Assembly (NCBI GenBank): GCA_030431775.1
Contig: JAUIHW010000010.1
Span: 47,923-111,922, forward strand
Length of the DNA: 64,000 nt
DNA from: Gammaproteobacteria bacterium
Lineage (GTDB): Bacteria; Pseudomonadota; Gammaproteobacteria; Pseudomonadales; JAUIET01
Direction: 5' to 3'
Part shown: positions 25,678 through 34,418 of the stretch, piece after piece
Numbering within the stretch: the first letter of the stretch is position 1
Layout of the letters: every line of letters begins with the position of its first letter
Program-made: the position numbers and the translations under genes
Notes under the pieces: model-generated
The model's input: only the letters and a program-made list of their open reading frames with translations
The model's database searches: none
Told to the model about the DNA's origin: nothing

Positions 25678-28083
25678 ATGACGGAATCGCCCATGCAAAC
25701 TCGCAACCATCACCGCTTGGCACCCATCGCCCTGTCCCTGGCTATGGTACCGAGCGTCCCGCTTATGGCTCAGCAGCTGATACTAGAAGAGGTGATTATT
25801 ACCGCGCAAAAACGGGAGCAGAGCCTGCAGGACGTGCCTATCGCCGTGGCCGCCATGACCGGTGAAATGATTGAAGATATCGGCATCACCGACCTGGAGG
25901 AACTGACCCTTTACATCCCCAACGTCACTATTAACCAGGGTCAAGCAACCCCTAATCTGTTCGTCCGCGGTGTTGGTTCCGGCACAAACCCCGGTTTTGA
26001 ACAATCAGTAGGACTGTATATTGACGGCCTTTACTCCGGCCGAGGTCAGCTTGCCAAGGTGCCCCTCACGCTCGACCTGCAGCGGGTCGAGGTGCTCAAG
26101 GGGCCCCAGGGCATCCTGTTCGGTAAGAACACAATTGGTGGCGCTATCAATATCACCACCGCGCGTCCAGACTTTGAGAGTGGTGGCTATGTGGAGGCAT
26201 TGTACGAGCCGGACCATGGTGAGCAGCTGTACACGGGTGTGCTCACCGGTGGCTTGAGTGACAAAGTGGCGGGTCGCCTGGCGGTGCGCTACGAGGGCAT
26301 GGATGGCTGGTGGGATAACGAAACCCTCAACGAGGAGGGGCCAGACAAACAAAACTTGTTCCTGCGCGGCAGCCTGTTGTGGGAAGCCAGCGATACCCTG
26401 GAGGTGATCGTCAAGTACGAACATGGTGACTTCGAGGTCCTGGGACGCCCGCAGGTGGTGTACCAGTCAGACCAGCCGGTGAACGTCTTCGGTGAGGAGC
26501 CCTTCCCGGTGATCGATGATCACGACCGTGGCGCAGGTGATATTCTCGATACAGACGACACAGATATTGACATGGCGCTGTTGACTGTGAATTGGGATGC
26601 GGAAGTGGGGACCGTGACCTCGATTACCGGCTATGCCACCTACGATACCAGCCGTAATACTAACAGTGACATGGCGGCGACACCCTCCATCAACAGGCTC
26701 CAGGAGGAACAGTACGATCAGTTCAGCCAGGAGCTACGTCTCGTGTCGCCGGGCGATGAAACCTTAGACTGGATCGTTGGCGCTTACTATCAGAAGTCTG
26801 AACTTGATGTCAGCAAAACCAACACCGATCTTGACTTCCTGCGTTCCGGCCCACTGGCAGTGCCGCCACTGGTTTACACCACGGACGAACGCATTCCGAC
26901 TCGTTTCGACCAGGACTCCAACAGCTGGGCTGTATTTGCTCAGGGAAGCTATGCACTGACGGATACTCTCAGATTGGGCCTGGGTCTGCGCTACAACGAG
27001 GAGGAAAAGGAAGTCGACAAGGTGGTGTCATCCCCGGGGCTGGGTGCTCGAGCCGGCGCCAATCTGACCGTGCTGGCCAACCCGGCGTCTGGCATACTCA
27101 TCGAGGACCTGCGCAGCCATTCCTTTCTCGGACTGGAGCGTGACGAGGATGAGTTCACCTGGTCGGCAAATCTGCAATGGGACGCCAGCGATGGCTCGAT
27201 GTTGTACGCCAGCGTGAGCACCGGCTTCAAGGGCGGCGGCTTCGATGAAGCATACAGTAATGCGGGGCCCACAGCACGCACCGGTAATATTCTTACCGGA
27301 GAGCCAGATGGGGGTGTGGTAGACATGGGGGTCGACAGCTCAATCCTCGAATACGACAAGGAAACCGTATTGGCTTATGAACTCGGTGCCAAGATGACCC
27401 TGGCCGATGGTGCTGCAAACCTCAATATCGCCGTATTTCGCATGGAGTATGAGGACCTGCAAACCAGCGCATTGATTGGCGATGTGTTCCGGGTAGGTAA
27501 CGCAGGTGAGTCGATAAGCCAGGGTATTGAAGTAGACGGCCGCTGGCTGCTAGCCGAGGGTTTTACTATCGGCGGCGCTGTAGCCTACCTGGATGCCTAC
27601 TATGACGCATTCGACAATGCGCCCTGCACGGTGCCCCAGGACAGTGACCCAATCAATAATCCGGGCTGTCTCGGTGAAGACGGTAGCAATATTGCGCCTG
27701 GTGAATCGGGGGTACAGGACCTCACTGACGAGACCCTTCTATTCGCCCCAGAATGGAGCGGCAACCTCAATGTAGAGTGGATTGTACCGGTCGGCAGTGA
27801 CCTGGAGGTGCGCAGCAACCTGGATGTGAACTACACTGGCGAGTTCTACTCTGCCCTGGACCTCGATCGAAACACCAAGCACGATTCTGCGACCAAGGTA
27901 AACCTGCGTATTGCCCTGACGGACATCGGTGACACCTGGTCAGTTGCCATTATCGGCAAGAACCTGACCGACGAGGAAACCATGTTGTGGCGCAACGACG
28001 TGGCCCTGACCGCAAGCAACAGCTACTTCGGCGTACCGGAGCGCGGCAGGTCTGTTGCAGTACAGGCCAGGTATCGTTTCTAA
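25678..28083 (+). CDS. TonB-dependent outer-membrane receptor (accessory block)
   Basis: An 801-aa receptor; an ATG at 25693 (MQTRNHHRL) is an equally good start and leaves a cleaner signal peptide ending PLMAQQ. After it come LEEVIITAQKREQSLQDVPI, the plug motif VEVLKGPQGILFGKNTIGG and a barrel with the terminal VAVQARYRF. It is of the sphingomonad/cellvibrio type with the AQKREQSLQDVP start and belongs to another subfamily than the two receptors of the pyridine cluster. Its flanks, DUF3604 and a sulfatase, suggest a larger, perhaps sulfated, ligand. Confidence 0.94.
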   Translation: MTESPMQTRNHHRLAPIALSLAMVPSVPLMAQQLILEEVIITAQKREQSLQDVPIAVAAMTGEMIEDIGITDLEELTLYIPNVTINQGQATPNLFVRGVGSGTNPGFEQSVGLYIDGLYSGRGQLAKVPLTLDLQRVEVLKGPQGILFGKNTIGGAINITTARPDFESGGYVEALYEPDHGEQLYTGVLTGGLSDKVAGRLAVRYEGMDGWWDNETLNEEGPDKQNLFLRGSLLWEASDTLEVIVKYEHGDFEVLGRPQVVYQSDQPVNVFGEEPFPVIDDHDRGAGDILDTDDTDIDMALLTVNWDAEVGTVTSITGYATYDTSRNTNSDMAATPSINRLQEEQYDQFSQELRLVSPGDETLDWIVGAYYQKSELDVSKTNTDLDFLRSGPLAVPPLVYTTDERIPTRFDQDSNSWAVFAQGSYALTDTLRLGLGLRYNEEEKEVDKVVSSPGLGARAGANLTVLANPASGILIEDLRSHSFLGLERDEDEFTWSANLQWDASDGSMLYASVSTGFKGGGFDEAYSNAGPTARTGNILTGEPDGGVVDMGVDSSILEYDKETVLAYELGAKMTLADGAANLNIAVFRMEYEDLQTSALIGDVFRVGNAGESISQGIEVDGRWLLAEGFTIGGAVAYLDAYYDAFDNAPCTVPQDSDPINNPGCLGEDGSNIAPGESGVQDLTDETLLFAPEWSGNLNVEWIVPVGSDLEVRSNLDVNYTGEFYSALDLDRNTKHDSATKVNLRIALTDIGDTWSVAIIGKNLTDEETMLWRNDVALTASNSYFGVPERGRSVAVQARYRF

Positions 28084-28168
28084 CGGCCGTTTAATCGCAT
28101 CCTTTTTGGACTATTGATAGCGGTATCACATTGCCGGGGCGGATACTGCCTGAAATGGAGAGTTTCCA

Positions 28169-29689
28169 ATGAAGACGCGATCAAGTCGACCGAGAAGGTG
28201 CAAAGCGGTGCGGGAGTTCCTCGCACTCGTGGTATTTCTTGGACATGCCTGGACTACGGCAAACGCGGCTGAAAGCCAGCCCAACATCGTCTTCATGCTG
28301 GTGGACAATTTTGGCTATGGCGACTTGGGATCCTATGGCGGCGGTGTACTCCGGGGAGTGCCGACACCCAAACTGGACCAGTTGGCTGCGGATGGACTGC
28401 GCCTGACCAACTTTAATGTCGAACCGGAGTGTACTCCGTCTCGTTCTGCGCTCATGACTGGGCGTATGCCAATACGTAGTGGTACATCGTCAGTAGACCA
28501 GTCGGGTGGCCTGGTAGGATTGACTCCATGGGAATACACCCTTGCTGAACTGCTTTCTGATCAGGGCTATGCGAGCGCAGCTTTTGGCAAGTGGCACCTG
28601 GGTAATATTCAGGGTCGTTTCCCGACTGACCAGGGGTTCGACGAATGGTATGGCATTGCTGGCTCCAGCAATGCGCCGCTGCGGGAATTGCAGCCCGGGT
28701 ATGATGCGCAAATCGCGCCTCCGGATGGTCTGTATACCGGTAGAAAAGGCAGCGAGAGCCAAAGGGTGGGTGATTACACCCTGGCTCAGCGGCGCCAGCT
28801 CGACCGCAAAGTGACTGACAGGGGAGTTGAATATATTGAGGAGCACGCACATGCCAATCGCCCCTTCTTCCTGTATCTAGCTTTTTCTTTACCACACAGT
28901 CCGCCACTGCCTCATCCGGAATTTGATCGCAGCGGTTACAGCGATTACCAGAATGCCCTGGCTGAAATCGATCATAATGCGGGGAGAGTGATCGATGCAG
29001 TTGATAAAGCCGGCATTGCAGAGAATACCATTGTTGTGTTCGCCAGCGACAATGGCCCTGAGACCATGTCCGGTATCGGTATCCAGTATGGAGGACAGTC
29101 CGATTCCGGACCCTTTCGTGGGGAATTCCCAAGCGCATGGGAGGGGGCTATTCGCGTCCCGGCTATTATTCGCTGGCCGGGGCATACGCTGCCTGGTCGG
29201 GTATCCAATGAGGTGATCAGTATTCTGGATTTCTACAGCACTTTCGCCAATGTCGCCGGTGCATCGGAACGGGTGCCGGATGACCGCCCCATCGATTCTA
29301 TAGACCAGACCGAATTCCTGTTCAGTGGCCAGGAGAAATCCAACCGGGAACACCTTCTTGTGTTCTACGCACAGGACTTGCTTGCAGTTAAATGGCGCAA
29401 CTTCAAAGTACATTTCGAGACGCGTTCGCCCTCTAGAGGAGCTGTAGTCCAGCCTGGTCAGGGCGTTGTGACATCCACCCACGTAAAGCTGGGGCTGCCG
29501 CAGATATTTGATCTTTATAACGATCCCAAGGAACTGTGGAATATCGCTGCCGCCAATAATTGGTTGCGGTCGGCCATTGTGCCTATTCTGAGGGAGTACG
29601 CCGTGAGTACCTTGCGTTACCCCAATATCGAACCTGGTTCAAGTGGCCCGCGCCGGTCGGGTCAGAAGTCCCCGGTGCGTAAAGAGTGA
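28169..29689 (+). CDS. Exported type I sulfatase (arylsulfatase family)
   Basis: A 506-aa sulfatase with an N-terminal signal (about 1-35, ending ANAAES). The sulfatase signature CTPSRSALMTGR (about 91-102) contains the Cys of C-x-P-x-R that becomes formylglycine, so a maturase elsewhere in the genome is needed. The first metal site reads VDNFGYGDLGSYGG, with Asn where many sulfatases have a second Asp; this variant is common in the family. FASDNGPET (about 291-299) provides further metal ligands. RBS GGAGAG precedes the ATG. It is the last gene of the DUF3604-TonB row and should desulfate an organic sulfate ester in the periplasm. Confidence 0.92.
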   Translation: MKTRSSRPRRCKAVREFLALVVFLGHAWTTANAAESQPNIVFMLVDNFGYGDLGSYGGGVLRGVPTPKLDQLAADGLRLTNFNVEPECTPSRSALMTGRMPIRSGTSSVDQSGGLVGLTPWEYTLAELLSDQGYASAAFGKWHLGNIQGRFPTDQGFDEWYGIAGSSNAPLRELQPGYDAQIAPPDGLYTGRKGSESQRVGDYTLAQRRQLDRKVTDRGVEYIEEHAHANRPFFLYLAFSLPHSPPLPHPEFDRSGYSDYQNALAEIDHNAGRVIDAVDKAGIAENTIVVFASDNGPETMSGIGIQYGGQSDSGPFRGEFPSAWEGAIRVPAIIRWPGHTLPGRVSNEVISILDFYSTFANVAGASERVPDDRPIDSIDQTEFLFSGQEKSNREHLLVFYAQDLLAVKWRNFKVHFETRSPSRGAVVQPGQGVVTSTHVKLGLPQIFDLYNDPKELWNIAAANNWLRSAIVPILREYAVSTLRYPNIEPGSSGPRRSGQKSPVRKE

Positions 29690-29740
29690 GAGATGTGCTG
29701 CAAATTATCTCAATAGAATATGAACCTTGTCCGGCTAATC

Positions 29741-29846
29741 CGGGGACAGTTCACCGATCTAAGCAGATTCCAGACAGATCGGGTCTGAGCCAGCTCTTAC
29801 AGTCAGCATTGCCGGGATGAAGTAATAAACAGGGTAACTGTCCCCG
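29741..29846. repeat. 106-bp repeat with CGGGGACAG termini, copy 1
   Basis: It begins CGGGGACAGTT and ends AACTGTCCCCG (inverted termini), with an internal block GATCTAAGCAGATTC shared with copy 2 at 30797-30902. Both copies are 106 bp and lie in the same orientation. They resemble small non-autonomous mobile or REP-type elements. The pair brackets the PhyH gene 2. Confidence 0.8.
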
Positions 29847-29893
29847 CAATTGGCTGAAACTAAACCACACACTATACAGACGAACAACGAATA

Positions 29894-30715
29894 CTAACCC
29901 CTCTGGTCATGCGCCTGGGCATTGCCCGCAATAGACACGTAACGTTCTTCCAGCTCTTTTTGCCGAACCAGTGCTGCCGGGTCAAGATCGCTTTGGGCGG
30001 GTAGGTCCGGCTCAAAGTGCTGATAGCGATCTTCCCCTCGAACCAACAACGCCGAATCTATCTGCTGTTTGGTTTGCTGTACATGGGGCGCAAAATACTG
30101 CACATTCAGGCCTATGCGCCGGTCACTGCTATGGTTCGGCATGGATGCGTGCAAGGTCCACCCATGGTGGAACGACGCCTCGCCCGGTTGGAGTGCGCAA
30201 TAGACCGAGTTGCCCTCGTTGACGCCCCGCACCGTTTGCCCCTGGAGCAAAACGTTTGAAGAGTCCTGGGTTACTTCGTGATGTTGGCGACCAGACACAT
30301 GACTACCGGCAACCATGCGCATGCAGCCGCTTTCCCTGGTTGCAGGCGACAGTGCCAGCCACATGGTTACCTGATCATCATGGCTCAAGCCCCAATAGGT
30401 CAGATCTTGATGCCAGCTAACGTGGCTAGCGGTATTGGCTTCCTTAACAATGTACGTGGCGTTGTACAGTAAAATATCAGGGCCAATCATCGCTTCCACA
30501 ATGTCCAGTACCGCCGGTAAGGTAGCCAATGTCATTGGTGAGCGAAGAATGGTGTGTACCTTGCTTCTGTAATGCAGCGGGCCTATCACAGACTCTGCAT
30601 TTTCCATCGCCTCCCGGTGGGCACCGGCCGTAGCCGTATCCACAATTCGTACGCCGGAAACAAAACCATCGCGCTCATAGCGCTGTTTGAGACTCCTAAT
30701 TTGCGCCTTCATCAC
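29894..30715 (-). CDS. PhyH-family dioxygenase (2)
   Basis: A 273-aa phytanoyl-CoA dioxygenase family protein with SWHQDLTYWG (H-x-D, about 103-112), the distal His in WTLHASMPNHS and the 2-oxoglutarate Arg in SDRRIGLNVQY. It is closer to bacterial PhyH enzymes that act on small amino-acid or alkaloid-like molecules than to PhyH 1. It is convergent with the sulfatase and flanked on both sides by the 106-bp repeats, as if it came in with them. No pathway partner is adjacent, and the substrate is unknown. The start is one of two adjacent ATGs (MMKAQ). Confidence 0.88.
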   Translation of the reverse strand: MMKAQIRSLKQRYERDGFVSGVRIVDTATAGAHREAMENAESVIGPLHYRSKVHTILRSPMTLATLPAVLDIVEAMIGPDILLYNATYIVKEANTASHVSWHQDLTYWGLSHDDQVTMWLALSPATRESGCMRMVAGSHVSGRQHHEVTQDSSNVLLQGQTVRGVNEGNSVYCALQPGEASFHHGWTLHASMPNHSSDRRIGLNVQYFAPHVQQTKQQIDSALLVRGEDRYQHFEPDLPAQSDLDPAALVRQKELEERYVSIAGNAQAHDQRG

Positions 30716-30796
30716 GCCCCCGTTACATGTTAAGTCTAACTGATAGCGATTCTATGCCAAATGCTGCTGGCGCACTCGGGCTTAATCACTGCAATC

Positions 30797-30902
30797 CGGG
30801 GACAGATAACGATCTAAGCAGATTCTAGCCAAACCGGGACTGGCGCCAGCTCGCATTGTCAGCCGTGCTGGGGTCAAGTAGTAAATAGAGTAACTGTCCC
30901 CG
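30797..30902. repeat. 106-bp repeat with CGGGGACAG termini, copy 2
   Basis: Same length and orientation as 29741-29846 and roughly three-quarters identical by eye, with the block GATCTAAGCAGATTC and the terminal TAACTGTCCCCG. It lies 81 bp upstream of the PhyH 2 start, so it may also hold or disturb that gene's promoter. Confidence 0.8.
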
Positions 30903-31094
30903 CGATGTCGTTGTAAAAAGGCTACCGACCGTTTGGCCGCTTAATTGGCTTCGGATGTTAGCTTTTCTAGAAGTAACTGGTCATGAGGTCGGCGGCCCTT
31001 ACCGTTAGTCTCGCATGCATCGACTACCGACAGAAAAAAGACTCAGGCGTGCTCTATCAGCAACACAATTATTTATTGGAAGGAAATATAATCG

Positions 31095-32111
31095 ATGAAC
31101 ATATTGCCATTGATGAGTTCCTGGGTCTGCCCGCGCGGCCTTGCTGCCACTACGTGTTCGACACTGCTAGCTTTCATCACCCTGCCCGCGCTGGCAGAGC
31201 AAGGGTGTGCTTCCAGCGCTAGGCTGGCCAGCCTGGCCTGCGAATATTCCGTGCGCGACGACTTTCATGCCAAGCGTGCTATTTGCTTGGATGGCGCCGC
31301 CGCCGAGCTCAGTGATTGCTTCGTTGAGGCTCAGGAGAGCGCCGATGAAGCACGTGAGGAATGCGCCGCGGTTGATGAAGCCAGGCTTGATTTGTGCGAG
31401 CGGCTGGAGGATGCAGTACACAATCCCGAGTTCGGAGAGGAGTTCGCTGCAAACTTTGTTGATCCCCTTCAGATAGGTGTGTCTGTCACCCCCAATCCCT
31501 ATTTTCCGCTGACTCAGGGAAACCGTTGGGTCTACCAGGGCAGTTTTGATGATGACGGCGAGGAAATCACTGAAGTCATTACCATTACGGTGGAGCCGAG
31601 AACAAAAATGATTGCAGGGATACGCTGCCTGGTTGTTCGGGATGTGGTGGAAATCGACGGCGAGCTCATTGAGGACACTGACGATTGGTTCGCCCAGGAT
31701 GTAGACGGCAACGTCTGGTACTGCGGTGAAGAAGTCAAGGACTACGAAACCTTTGAAGAGGATGAGCCTCCCTTGCCTGAACTCGTCTCAGATGATGGTT
31801 CCTTCAAGGCTGGCCAGGACGGTGATGAGGGCGGTGTTCTGCTTCCTGCGAATCCCGTAGTGGGCGAGATATTCCGCCAGGAACTGTCCATCGCCAATGC
31901 TGAGGATGCGATTGAGATCCTGGCGACCGATGCCAGTGAAGCATCACAGGCCGCATCCTGCTCCGGTAATTGCCTGCAGACTTACGATTTTTCGCCTCTG
32001 GATCCTGAAGCGCAAGAGCACAAATTCTACGCGCCCGGAATTGGCAAGATTGTGGAAATCAATCTGACTGAAGACACACGAGTCGAGCTGATCGACTATA
32101 GCGTTAACTAG
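31095..32111 (+). CDS. Exported protein with a duplicated C-terminal domain, function unknown (paralogue 1)
   Basis: A 338-aa protein with a signal peptide (about 1-35, ending PALAEQG) and RBS AAGGAAAT. Residues about 36-120 form a cysteine-bearing helical segment (CASSARLASLACEYS, ECAAVDEARLDLCERL), then an acidic beta-rich domain from NPYFPLTQGNRWVYQGS to the end. The same C-terminal domain recurs in the next gene, 28 bp downstream, with high identity (for example ELIEDTDDWFAQD, DGNVWYCGEEVKDYETF). The acidic composition suggests a secreted or surface protein, possibly metal-binding. I do not recognise a named family. Confidence 0.8.
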   Translation: MNILPLMSSWVCPRGLAATTCSTLLAFITLPALAEQGCASSARLASLACEYSVRDDFHAKRAICLDGAAAELSDCFVEAQESADEAREECAAVDEARLDLCERLEDAVHNPEFGEEFAANFVDPLQIGVSVTPNPYFPLTQGNRWVYQGSFDDDGEEITEVITITVEPRTKMIAGIRCLVVRDVVEIDGELIEDTDDWFAQDVDGNVWYCGEEVKDYETFEEDEPPLPELVSDDGSFKAGQDGDEGGVLLPANPVVGEIFRQELSIANAEDAIEILATDASEASQAASCSGNCLQTYDFSPLDPEAQEHKFYAPGIGKIVEINLTEDTRVELIDYSVN

Positions 32112-32139
32112 TGCCCAGCTCACAAAAAGGTATATCATC

Positions 32140-33948
32140 ATGAATAGCATTCACAAACTGCTAGCAACCACGGCTATTATGGGCGTGATCGGCGCAGCGC
32201 CTGGCTGCGGAAATAGCTCAAATCGCAACCAGATCCAGACCCCAACCCCGACCCCGCCAGCTGCGCTGACCATCGAAGGTGAGATCCATGACGGCCCGGT
32301 TTCCGGGGGGAGTCTGTACATTTTTGATGCCACCGGCATTGTCGCGGCGCTGGGTGATGCTGCGACAGCCGAGGATCGAGCCGCAGCTCTGGATGCCGCT
32401 TCGCCCCTGGTGAGTCTGCAGCGCGAGTCGGAATCCGGGCCCACCTACAGTATTGAAGTAGACGGCCAGCATGCAGACAAGGCATTGTTTATCGTGTTCG
32501 ACGGTGCCGACTCTAACGATGCGAGTTTCGGTGGCGAATCGCTGGATATGCTTAGCATGGTCATCAGTATTGCAGAGGGAGAAACCGGCATCGCTAATAT
32601 CACCCCGCACACCAGCTTGAGCACGCAGCAAATCGTTCTGGCCTTGGACCCAGATGGGGATGGCGCGGTGATCGACCAGGCTGAAATTGCTAACGTCTTT
32701 GATGGCGCCCTGGCCAATACTCTAACAGTTTTCGGCAGAGACACTCATGGGGAGGAGTTCTTTGCTGACAGTAGCCCATTCTCCGAAGATGATGGGGAAC
32801 TGCTGACCGCCTCAGCTGAGCATCTGGCGATTTTTTTGCGTGGCGCGAATTCTTATTCGGCGAGCAATATCCACAACGTGTACAGCGTGCTGGCTGCCGA
32901 TATTGCCGATGGGGAACTGGATGGCGTTCTAGACGAAAGTTTAGAGCTTTCTGAATCACTGCGGACGCTGGCCGGAAAGCTGCAAAGTTTTGCAGACGCC
33001 GCAGTACAGCTGCCCGATCAGGGCTTGAGCCCTTCCTGCAGCGCATCGGCGAACGAATTGCATAAATCCTGCGGTTACGAGGTTCTGGACGAGGCCTTTA
33101 TTGGTGCAGCAAAATGCGCGGATCTCGGCTCCGAAGAAACGGCTGAAGAATGCCTGGCCGAGCTCGACGAAACGCGGGCGGAAGCCTTTGGGGAGTGCGG
33201 CGATATTCATGAGGCACGGCTGGCGATGTGTGATGAACTGGGCGACGCCATTCATGACCCGCAGTTCGGCCTGAACTATGCCGAGCAATTTGTCGACCCC
33301 AGAAATATCGGTAGCACGGTGACTCCCAATCCGTACTTCCCCCTGGTGAATGGTAACGAATGGGTGTTTGAAGGCAGCTTTGAAGAAGACGGTGAAACCG
33401 TTACCGAACGGATCACCATCACCGTGTCTGACAAAATTAAAATGATTGACGGGATTGCCTGCCTAGTGGTCCGCGACGTCGTTGTTATCGACGGTGAGTT
33501 AATTGAAGATACCGACGACTGGTTCGCCCAAGATAACGACGGCAACGTCTGGTATTGTGGCGAGGAGGTGAAGGACTACGAAACCTTTGATGGCGACGAA
33601 CCTCAGGTTCCGGAGTTAATTGCCATTGACGGCTCCTTCAAGGCTGATCGGGACGGTGACGAAGGAGGGATCCTGCTTCCCGCCGATGCACAGGTCGGCG
33701 ATGTCTTTCGCCAGGAGTTCTCCGCAGCAAATGCTGAGGACGCGATTGAAATCCTGGCCGTTAATGCTGAGGAAAGTGTACCGGCCGCCAATTGTGACGG
33801 CGAATGCCTGCAAACCCGTGATTTCTCGCCGCTGGACCCGGGCGTAGAGGAGCACAAGTTTTACAAACCTGGAATTGGCAAAATTCTGGAGATTGACCTG
33901 GAAAGTGGGGACCGCGTGGAATTGATCGAGTTTAGCCAGGCGCAGTAG
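32140..33948 (+). CDS. Putative lipoprotein with extra N-terminal domain, function unknown (paralogue 2)
   Basis: A 602-aa protein. The signal ends in a lipobox-like GAAPGC (Cys23), then a Thr/Pro linker (TPTPTPP). Residues about 40-290 are a unique domain beginning LTIEGEIHDGPVSGGSLYIF, a style seen in bacterial surface lipoproteins, with an acidic DPDGDGAVID loop (about 171-180) resembling a calcium-binding DxDxDG motif. Residues about 300-602 repeat the whole mature part of the upstream gene: Cys-bearing segment plus the NPYFPL...GIGKILEI domain. The layout suggests tandem duplication followed by fusion to, or loss of, the N-terminal domain. RBS AAGG precedes the ATG. Same operon as paralogue 1. 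Confidence 0.8.
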   Translation: MNSIHKLLATTAIMGVIGAAPGCGNSSNRNQIQTPTPTPPAALTIEGEIHDGPVSGGSLYIFDATGIVAALGDAATAEDRAAALDAASPLVSLQRESESGPTYSIEVDGQHADKALFIVFDGADSNDASFGGESLDMLSMVISIAEGETGIANITPHTSLSTQQIVLALDPDGDGAVIDQAEIANVFDGALANTLTVFGRDTHGEEFFADSSPFSEDDGELLTASAEHLAIFLRGANSYSASNIHNVYSVLAADIADGELDGVLDESLELSESLRTLAGKLQSFADAAVQLPDQGLSPSCSASANELHKSCGYEVLDEAFIGAAKCADLGSEETAEECLAELDETRAEAFGECGDIHEARLAMCDELGDAIHDPQFGLNYAEQFVDPRNIGSTVTPNPYFPLVNGNEWVFEGSFEEDGETVTERITITVSDKIKMIDGIACLVVRDVVVIDGELIEDTDDWFAQDNDGNVWYCGEEVKDYETFDGDEPQVPELIAIDGSFKADRDGDEGGILLPADAQVGDVFRQEFSAANAEDAIEILAVNAEESVPAANCDGECLQTRDFSPLDPGVEEHKFYKPGIGKILEIDLESGDRVELIEFSQAQ

Positions 33949-34023
33949 AGCAGTGCTGAAACACGGGCAAAGTCACCTGATTAATTAAGCAAGGATGCGG
34001 TTCTTCATCATTAACCGGTTAAA

Positions 34024-34046
34024 GCCGGGCTACCTACGTGCCCGGT
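34024..34046 (-). terminator. Hairpin downstream of ssrA
   Basis: On the minus strand CCGGGC, loop, GCCCGG followed by CTTTAA, starting 17 bp after the tmRNA 3' end. The stem is strong and the T-run weak. It likely ends the tmRNA precursor. Confidence 0.45.
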
Positions 34047-34062
34047 AAGGACCTTCAGAATT

Positions 34063-34418
34063 TGGTGGAGGTGGCGGGACTTGAACCCGCGTCCGTCAGT
34101 CCGTTGCCCAGGGATCTACATGCTTAGGTCCGTCAATTAATTTAGCGCTTTACAGCCCGACGGGCAGGACGTGAAGCGCGAGCCTGAGATTTGTTTAACA
34201 GCGCCGCGTCAGGCACACTTTGCTGCGGTCCGGTTCTGTATGACAGTTACTTCCCGTTTACCGGCATCCGGTGGTAACTGTTAGCAGGGTTTAAGCTGCT
34301 AAAGCGTACGAATTGTCGTTTGCGACTATTCAGATACAGCTTTGGATTAACGAGATTGGCTGTCATCTCGGCATGCACACAAGGGTTTCGTAACCCACGT
34401 CGATACCAGTTCACCCCC
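34063..34418 (-). ncRNA. ssrA: Transfer-messenger RNA (tmRNA)
   Basis: About 356 nt on the minus strand. The 5' end GGGGGTGAACTGG pairs with the 3' end CACCTCC-ACCA to form the tRNA-like acceptor stem, and the T-arm GGGTTCAAGTCCC precedes the 3' end. The internal reading frame GCA AAC GAC AAT TCG TAC GCT TTA GCA GCT TAA gives the degradation tag ANDNSYALAA, of the gammaproteobacterial ANDENYALAA type. The RNA rescues stalled ribosomes and tags the unfinished protein for proteolysis with SmpB, whose gene lies 450 bp upstream on the same strand. The 5' end touches a repeat element (34418-34766). Confidence 0.95.

Noticed and set aside
28452-29138. 228-aa antisense ORF inside the sulfatase
   Set aside because: Low-complexity, Arg/His/Cys-rich, no start signal, opposite a sulfatase with intact active site.
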